Below are positions 1-4,472 of a stretch of 6,993 nucleotides of DNA, piece by piece. The notes beneath the pieces were generated by a model that had not been told where the DNA came from, made no database searches, and saw only the letters and a list, made by a program, of their open reading frames with translations. Where the stretch lies: assembly GCA_036745245.1 (NCBI GenBank), contig DAIOGN010000150.1, forward strand, positions 1-6,993, in the 5' to 3' direction. This stretch comes from DAIOGN01 sp036745245 (GTDB lineage: Bacteria > Zixibacteria > MSB-5A5 > JAUVRN01). Both the position numbers and the translations under genes were made by a program. Position 1 is the first letter of the stretch, and each line of letters opens with the position of its first letter.

Positions 1-267
1 GTGCTGATTCTCGATGAGCCCACGCTGGGGCTGGACGTGCTCACCTCCCGGTCGATCGTGGAGTTTATCCGAGCGGCCAAGTCGGAGGGGAAGGCCGTGA
101 TCTTCTCCACGCACATCATGCACGAGGCGGCGCGACTGTGCGACCACATCGGCGTGATTCACGAGGGCCGCATGAAGAAACTGGCCACGCTCGACGATCT
201 GAAACGGACCTACGGCACCGACGATCTCGATCTCATCTTCGTGCGCATCATCGAGGAGCCCGCATGA
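1..267 (+). CDS. ABC transporter ATP-binding protein, C-terminal fragment (NatA-like), 5' end outside window
   Basis: This is the last 88 residues of an ABC ATPase that energises the membrane permease encoded next to it. The visible part starts at the Walker B strand (LILDEP, residues 2-7, with catalytic Glu6), continues through the D-loop (GLD, 10-12) and includes the H-loop histidine (STH, His38) followed by the usual HEA segment. Walker A, the Q-loop and the LSGGQ signature must lie upstream of the window, so the leading GTG is an internal Val codon, not a start. The stop codon overlaps the permease start in ATGA, which indicates translational coupling. Family knowledge: ATPases of this type (COG4555 and relatives) pair with COG1668 permeases as ABC-2 exporters. 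In Bacillus NatAB the substrate is Na+, but substrate cannot be read from this fragment. Confidence 0.93.
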   Translation: MLILDEPTLGLDVLTSRSIVEFIRAAKSEGKAVIFSTHIMHEAARLCDHIGVIHEGRMKKLATLDDLKRTYGTDDLDLIFVRIIEEPA

Positions 268-1604
268 ACTTCGACCAGATCCGGCTGGTGTACCAGAAAG
301 AGATGCGGGACATCATCCGCGACAAGCGCACCATCCGCATGATGGTGCTGGTACCGGTGATCTTCTATCCGGCGATGTCGATTGGCGTGTCGGCCCTGGC
401 GGTGGGCATGGCGAAAAGGCAGGTGGAGCAGGCCGCGCCCGTTCTGGCGGTCGGGGCGCCCCAGCGGGTGCAAGACCTGCTCACCGGTTCGGATCGCAAG
501 ATGAAGCTGGTGCCGCAGGAGGAGTTTGTCGCCAGCGTGCGCGCGCTGGATCCGGCGGAGTACCGCGCCGCCGTGGACCAGGTGGACGCCTGGGAACGCG
601 ATCCGCACGCGGGGCTTTCGGATTCGGCGAAGGCGGCGTTCTACTATGCGGCCATCAAGGGGAAGGCCGCCGACTGCATACTTGAAGTTCCCGCCGGCTT
701 CGACGAGGCCGCCCCCGCGGACTCGATGCAGTTTATCACCTACTTCGACGAACAGGAATTTCGATCCGACGCCGCTCAATCCAAAGTGGCGGGGACCCTG
801 CGCGCTTATCGCGACTCCGTCTCCGTGGGGCTGCTGGCCGCCGCGGGTCTGTCGGAAGCGGGTGCGCGGCGGGCTTTGACGCCCTTTGTCATCGAGCCCA
901 ACGATGTGGCGCCGGCGGAGAAGCGCACAGGGTTCATGCTGGCCCTCATGCTGCCCTACATGATCGTGCTCACCATCATGCTGGGCGCGATGTACCCGGC
1001 CATCGATCTCACGGCGGGCGAAAAGGAGCGCGGCACACTCGAAACCATTCTCGCCTCGGCGGCCGGCCGCACCGAGGTGACCATGGGCAAGTTTCTCTGC
1101 GTGTTCACGGCGGCCATGGTCACGGTGATTCTGGCGGCGGTGTCCATGACCGTGACGTCGAGCTTCGGGTTCTCCCAGTTCGGCGACGCCCCGGCAGCCT
1201 CCTCAGGCAGCTTTCAGTTCAGCGTGAATCCTATGTCCCTCGTGGTGGTGGTGCTGCTCATGGTGCCCGCGGCGGTGCTCTTCTCCGCGGGGCTTCTGGC
1301 CCTCTCGATCATGGCCCGCACGTACAAGGAAGCGCAGAGCTACGTGTCGCCCATGATGTTTGTGGTGATCCTTCCCTCCATGATATCGTTCATGCCCGGC
1401 GCCGAACTGAACGCGGCGTGGGCGTGGGTGCCCATCTCCAACATCGCGCTGGGCGTGCGTGCGGCCCTCCTCACAGCCAAGGGCGAGGCCTTCCCGTGGG
1501 GCATGCTGGGCATGGTGTTCCTCGCCACCGGCGTCTATGCCGCCTTTGCCCTCTTCCTCGTGCGGCAGATGTTCAACAAGGAATCGGTCCTCTTCCGCAC
1601 CTGA
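264..1604 (+). CDS. ABC-2 type transporter permease (NatB-like, COG1668)
   Basis: A 446-residue inner-membrane permease. The start at 264 is chosen because it overlaps the ATPase stop (ATGA) and gives the typical cytoplasmic N-terminus (YQKEMRDIIRDKRT). An in-frame start at 138 would run through the ATPase gene. Predicted helices from hydrophobicity: about 25-46, 223-246, 277-299, 326-350, 362-382 and 414-437, with a further apolar stretch near 391-409. Between helices 1 and 2 lies a large domain (about 47-222), presumably on the outer face, as usual for NatB-like permeases. The motif EKERGTLETIL (253-263) just after helix 2 is the hallmark of COG1668 permeases and is thought to lie at the ATPase-facing side. 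No CPBP-protease fusion is present. It acts with the preceding ATPase as an exporter; the substrate is unknown. A palindromic motif begins 3 bases after the stop. Confidence 0.93.
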   Translation: MNFDQIRLVYQKEMRDIIRDKRTIRMMVLVPVIFYPAMSIGVSALAVGMAKRQVEQAAPVLAVGAPQRVQDLLTGSDRKMKLVPQEEFVASVRALDPAEYRAAVDQVDAWERDPHAGLSDSAKAAFYYAAIKGKAADCILEVPAGFDEAAPADSMQFITYFDEQEFRSDAAQSKVAGTLRAYRDSVSVGLLAAAGLSEAGARRALTPFVIEPNDVAPAEKRTGFMLALMLPYMIVLTIMLGAMYPAIDLTAGEKERGTLETILASAAGRTEVTMGKFLCVFTAAMVTVILAAVSMTVTSSFGFSQFGDAPAASSGSFQFSVNPMSLVVVVLLMVPAAVLFSAGLLALSIMARTYKEAQSYVSPMMFVVILPSMISFMPGAELNAAWAWVPISNIALGVRAALLTAKGEAFPWGMLGMVFLATGVYAAFALFLVRQMFNKESVLFRT

Positions 1605-1606
1605 TT

Positions 1607-1637
1607 GGGGTCAGACCCCGGTCGTGTGTTTGCACAC
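1607..1637. repeat. REP-like palindromic motif with adjoining stem-loop
   Basis: Immediately after the permease stop, GGGGTC-A-GACCCC (1607-1619) is a perfect inverted repeat with a one-base centre; as RNA it would fold with a 5-bp stem and CAG loop. It is followed by a second stem, GTGTG (1624-1628) and CACAC (1633-1637) around a TTTG loop. From memory, this kind of GGGGTCAGACCCC motif followed by a GTGTGCA-type stretch recurs in many unrelated bacterial genomes, often near IS200-like or REP-associated tyrosine transposase (RAYT) genes. No transposase is present in the window. It may also act as a weak transcription end signal for the ABC operon, though no T-tract follows. Only one copy is seen here. 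Confidence 0.5.
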
Positions 1638-1657
1638 ATTTCCCCCTGAGGGACCGG

Positions 1658-1686
1658 GCCACAGTCGTCGTCGCTTTGTGTATATT
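1658..1686 (+). promoter_or_regulatory. Candidate promoter of the LVIVD protein gene (leaderless arrangement)
   Basis: TATATT (1681-1686) matches five of six bases of a sigma-70-type -10 box and ends six bases before the ATG at 1693. A weak -35-like GCCACA (1658-1663, three of six bases) lies 17 bases upstream. Transcription would begin at or next to the start codon, giving a leaderless mRNA. In keeping with this, no Shine-Dalgarno-like sequence precedes the ATG. The -35 box is poor, so the call rests on the -10 box and its spacing. Confidence 0.4.
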
Positions 1687-1692
1687 GCTCAC

Positions 1693-3780
1693 ATGCCGTG
1701 GAAGGCCTGTTGGATCACGGGCTGGGCCCTGTGCCTGGTCCAGATGGGAACCGGCGCCGTACCGGCGGCAGGTTCGCCCACATGGGGACAAGGGGCTTCC
1801 CGAAGCACCGGCGTGACTCTTACGTACTCGCGTAGCGCTCTCTGGTCGGTGATGCGAGACGTAATCGTAGTGGACTCCCTCTGCTACTGCGCCTCGGCGT
1901 GCGGCCTTTTGACCATCCGTGTGGCGGAGGCTGGCGAGCCTGAGATCCTCTCCAAGTTGTACCTCGAGGGAGGCACGGCGTACAGCCTGGACATCTCGGG
2001 GTCACACCTGTTCATCGCCGACTACGACGGTGGCCTGCGAATCGCAGACCTGAGTCAGCCTTCCTCACCGCAGCTGGTGGCCACACACGCCACCCAGGAT
2101 CACGCCTACGACGTGGTCGTGAGGGATTCCGTGGCGTACGTGGCGGACTTCGCCGGTGGCCTGCGGCTGGTCAATGTGGCCGATCCGGCTTCTCCCAGCC
2201 TGCTTGCAGTGGAGCCAGCCCTCGGATTGGCGACCGGTGTTGATGTGAAGGACAGCCTGGCCTACGTGAGTTCCTTCGACTCGGGCCTCGTTCTGGTTCA
2301 CGTGGGCAACCCGGTGGATCCTGCGAAGCTGGTCACGACGCACACACCCGGACACGGGCTGCATGTCACTGTGAGCGGTGCACGTGCCTACGTGGCCGAC
2401 CGCGATTCCGGCCTGTCGATTGTCGATGTGCAGAATCCCGCTTCGCCCGGCCTGATCGGCCGCTATCAGACGGCCGGTTTTGCGCGGCGCGTAGACGTGG
2501 TGGGGACTACGGCCTATGTGGCGGCCAACTTTGCCGGCCTGGAGATTCTCGACGTCAGTCTTCCCGCGCAGATCGCCCAGCTGGGCCACATGGATACGCC
2601 CGGGCAGTCGTACGGCCTGTTTGTGTCGGGCGACCTGGTGTACGTGGCCGACTACGACTTCAGTCTCCAGGTGGCGGATTGCGCCACTCCGACCACCCCC
2701 ACACTGGAGTGGGCGCTCAACCCCACGCAGGAAGTGTGGGACAGCGACACACGCGATTCGCTTTTGTACGTGTGCGGTGGACGCGCCGGGCTCCACATTC
2801 TGAATCTCGCCGCTCCGGATCTGATTCAACTTGGCGCCCTGGCCACCACCAGCCGCGCACGTCGTCTCAGCGTTAGCGGTGACTTTGTATTCGTTGCCAA
2901 CGACTCAGCCGGCCTATGGATAGTGAACGCCGCCAACCCCACGGCGCCCGCTGAGGCGGCGCAGCTGGCCCTCGGAGCACCCTGTCTCGATGTGGATCTG
3001 GCCGGGAGCGTGGCTGTGGCGATTGCCAGGGGTGCTCAACTCGTGCTTGTGGATGTGAGCAATCCCGGTGTACCCGAAGTGCGCAGCACATTCGCCCTGG
3101 CTGGCGAGCCGGTGAGTGTAACGGTGGACTCGACTCTTGCCTACGTGTGCCTGGGAAGTGTGGGAGTTCAGGTGGTCAACCTGGCCGATCCGGACCTGCC
3201 AACAGAAGTGGCACACTTCGAAACGGGAGGGCAGGCCATGGCGGTGGACGTTTTGGCAGGCATGGCGTTCGTAGCTGCCTCCTGGGACGGAGGCCTGGAA
3301 GTGTATGACGTGAGCCCTGCGGACTCTCCGACGATTCTCGGCGCCCTGCAGACGCCGGGAAGCGCTCAGGACGTGCACGTAGAGGGCGCTTATGCGTACG
3401 TCGCCGACGGGCTGACGGGCGTGGTGGCCTTGAATGTAGCCAATCCCGCGTCCATGTTCTTGTCGGGAACTCACAACACGCCCGGCGAAGCTTCAGCGGT
3501 CGACCTGGTGAACGGAGAATGCGTCGTCTCGGATCGATACGGACTCGTGATGCTGCAACTTTCGTTCGCATACGACGTGGGCGATTGCAACGGAGGGGGC
3601 ACCGTCACGTCCGCCGACATTATCTATCTGGTCAATCATGTCTTCAAGCAGGATTCCGCCCCTGTGCCGGAAGCGGCCGCGGGCGATACGACCTGCGATG
3701 GCAAGCTCACTGCGGCCGACATCATCCGACTCGTCAACTACGTGTTCAAAGGGGCTGCCCCGCCTGTGTGCGGAGCTTGA
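1693..3780 (+). CDS. Secreted LVIVD-repeat beta-propeller protein with C-terminal dockerin-like domain
   Basis: A 695-residue predicted exported protein. The ATG at 1693 is chosen because it gives a signal peptide (basic Lys4, apolar 5-23, cleavage probably within 22-28). The frame stays open upstream to 1459 but only by running inside the permease gene. Residues about 63-627 form 14 tandem units with the pattern YVAD-x-x-GL-x-I-V-D-V-x-NPASP, starting near 63, 106, 147, 189, 231, 273, 315, 357, 398, 440, 482, 524, 567 and 608. The period is 41-43 residues. This matches the LVIVD repeat family (PF08309), and 14 units would suit two seven-bladed propellers. Units 10 and 14 are the most diverged. 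Residues 631-690 resemble a type I dockerin: two calcium-loop/helix segments (631-653 and 665-687), each with ADII and LVN-x-VFK. Each loop lacks one usual acidic or Asn ligand (Gly635, Thr667). The role is unknown; surface binding or scaffolding is an inference. There are eleven cysteines after the signal peptide, three of them clustered at 64, 66 and 70. Confidence 0.88.
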   Translation: MPWKACWITGWALCLVQMGTGAVPAAGSPTWGQGASRSTGVTLTYSRSALWSVMRDVIVVDSLCYCASACGLLTIRVAEAGEPEILSKLYLEGGTAYSLDISGSHLFIADYDGGLRIADLSQPSSPQLVATHATQDHAYDVVVRDSVAYVADFAGGLRLVNVADPASPSLLAVEPALGLATGVDVKDSLAYVSSFDSGLVLVHVGNPVDPAKLVTTHTPGHGLHVTVSGARAYVADRDSGLSIVDVQNPASPGLIGRYQTAGFARRVDVVGTTAYVAANFAGLEILDVSLPAQIAQLGHMDTPGQSYGLFVSGDLVYVADYDFSLQVADCATPTTPTLEWALNPTQEVWDSDTRDSLLYVCGGRAGLHILNLAAPDLIQLGALATTSRARRLSVSGDFVFVANDSAGLWIVNAANPTAPAEAAQLALGAPCLDVDLAGSVAVAIARGAQLVLVDVSNPGVPEVRSTFALAGEPVSVTVDSTLAYVCLGSVGVQVVNLADPDLPTEVAHFETGGQAMAVDVLAGMAFVAASWDGGLEVYDVSPADSPTILGALQTPGSAQDVHVEGAYAYVADGLTGVVALNVANPASMFLSGTHNTPGEASAVDLVNGECVVSDRYGLVMLQLSFAYDVGDCNGGGTVTSADIIYLVNHVFKQDSAPVPEAAAGDTTCDGKLTAADIIRLVNYVFKGAAPPVCGA

Positions 3781-3797
3781 CCCCATGGTTCAGCCGG

Positions 3798-4277
3798 TCA
3801 GCGCGATCCCGTCTGGAACGACTGCTGGCCCCGCAATGCGTGCAGAACCAGCGCGGTGCCAGCGAGCAGCCACTGCACTCCGAACAGGATCACTGACAGC
3901 GTGTGGAACGAGTCGAATCGGCTCTGAAGATCCGGGGTGACTCCGACGGTGGCCATCTGAGTGCGTAAGGCCGCGACCTGCGGCGACACGTACCACTGGC
4001 TGAATGCGATCACCAAAAGCGCCGCGCCGACCACCATGAGTGACCGCTTCCTGAAGGGCCGAGGCGAGAGGCGCGAAAAAAACCACGTGGCCACGTAGAC
4101 GAGTCCGGAGATCACAGCGATGCCGGCGTACCGGCCAAGTACGATGCCGGCAATCGATCCTGCCTGTGCACGGTCGGCGAGCACGCCAAAGGCCGCCTGT
4201 GGCGCTATGAACCCCGCCACGACGCCACCCCCGAACCAGAGGGCCAGAGCAAGAGTACCTGCGACCTGCCAAAACAT
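3798..4277 (-). CDS. DUF4149-type four-helix integral membrane protein
   Basis: A 159-residue membrane protein on the minus strand. The ATG at 4275-4277 is chosen because helix 1 begins right after it (MFWQVAGTLALALWFGGG). The frame is open further upstream to 4406, but that extension is Cys-rich and unlike the family N-terminus. Helices are predicted at about 5-28, 50-67, 80-97 and 127-147. Family-like features are the W-x-GGG of helix 1, the AP-x-x-AF that follows it, SPQVAALR after helix 3 (98-105), and an F-x-x-FH motif (121-125) leading into helix 4. These resemble the DUF4149 / TMEM205-like family, whose biochemical role is not known. It has no Shine-Dalgarno and lies alone between two secreted-protein genes. 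Its stop faces the stop of the LVIVD gene across 17 bases, so the two may share or read into each other's 3' ends. Confidence 0.8.
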   Translation of the reverse strand: MFWQVAGTLALALWFGGGVVAGFIAPQAAFGVLADRAQAGSIAGIVLGRYAGIAVISGLVYVATWFFSRLSPRPFRKRSLMVVGAALLVIAFSQWYVSPQVAALRTQMATVGVTPDLQSRFDSFHTLSVILFGVQWLLAGTALVLHALRGQQSFQTGSR

Positions 4278-4283
4278 ATTCGA

Positions 4284-4312
4284 AGTGTATCGGCAGAAAG
4301 CGTGGCAGGGAA
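4284..4312 (-). promoter_or_regulatory. Candidate promoter of the DUF4149 gene (leaderless arrangement)
   Basis: Read on the minus strand, TACACT (4289-4284) is a TANNNT -10-like box ending exactly six bases before the ATG at 4277. A weak TTCCCT (4312-4307) sits 17 bases further upstream. No ribosome binding site is visible. The arrangement is the same as at the gene starting at 1693. Taken alone the match is weak (four of six and three of six bases); the shared spacing is what raises it above noise. Confidence 0.3.
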
Positions 4313-4364
4313 GCTTGAATATTGGCGCGGTCCCCAGGCTTTCGGTGCAGACCCGGCAGCATAC

Positions 4365-4376
4365 CTGTCCGGACAG
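4365..4376. promoter_or_regulatory. Perfect 12-bp palindrome, candidate operator in divergent spacer
   Basis: CTGTCC followed directly by GGACAG is a gapless perfect palindrome in the spacer between the divergent DUF4149 and FG-GAP genes. It lies one base upstream of the TTGACC -35-like box at 4378, a normal position for a dimeric regulator. No regulator gene is in the window. It is too short to be a terminator stem without a loop. Confidence 0.3.
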
Positions 4377-4377
4377 C

Positions 4378-4406
4378 TTGACCGTTGGCTCTATGAGCGA
4401 TTTCAT
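4378..4406 (+). promoter_or_regulatory. Candidate promoter of the FG-GAP protein gene
   Basis: TTGACC (4378-4383, five of six bases of the -35 consensus), a 17-base spacer and TTTCAT (4401-4406, four of six bases of the -10 consensus) are correctly arranged for a housekeeping promoter reading toward 4473. A start near 4413 would give a leader of about 60 bases that contains the hairpin at 4455-4471. Confidence 0.3.
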
Positions 4407-4454
4407 TTGCTTCGTGTAGGTACATGGGCACCGGCCCAGGCAGATTCAGGAGTT

Positions 4455-4471
4455 CGTGTCGGGGGGACACG
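4455..4471 (+). promoter_or_regulatory. G-loop hairpin covering the ribosome binding region of the FG-GAP gene
   Basis: CGTGTC (4455-4460) and GACACG (4466-4471) form a 6-bp stem around a GGGGG loop, ending one base before the ATG at 4473. The G-run (4461-4466) is the only purine-rich, Shine-Dalgarno-like stretch at a usable distance, so the hairpin places it in the loop. An AGGAG at 4448-4452 is 20 bases from the ATG, too far to serve this start. The hairpin may be simple 5' structure or may modulate translation. Confidence 0.35.
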
Positions 4472-4472
4472 C

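Noticed and set aside
138..263. Longer start for the ABC permease
   Set aside because: The extension lies within the ATPase gene in another frame and is Arg/His-rich; the ATGA overlap at 264 gives the normal family N-terminus.
1459..1692. Longer start for the LVIVD protein
   Set aside because: The extension runs inside the permease gene and crosses the intergenic motif; only the ATG at 1693 puts a signal peptide at the N-terminus.
2065..2829. 254-residue minus-strand open frame antiparallel to the LVIVD gene
   Set aside because: It mirrors the 42-residue period of the coding strand as a low-complexity His/Val/Gly/Arg pattern and has no family features.
3775..3794. Imperfect inverted repeat between the convergent stops (GCTTGACC / GGTTCAGC), possible bidirectional terminator
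   Set aside because: It has one mismatch and one G-U pair, part of it lies in the coding end of the LVIVD gene, and no T-tract follows on either strand.
4085..4096. Perfect 12-bp palindrome ACGTGGCCACGT
   Set aside because: It lies inside the DUF4149-type coding sequence, far from either gene start, and is explained by the codons there.
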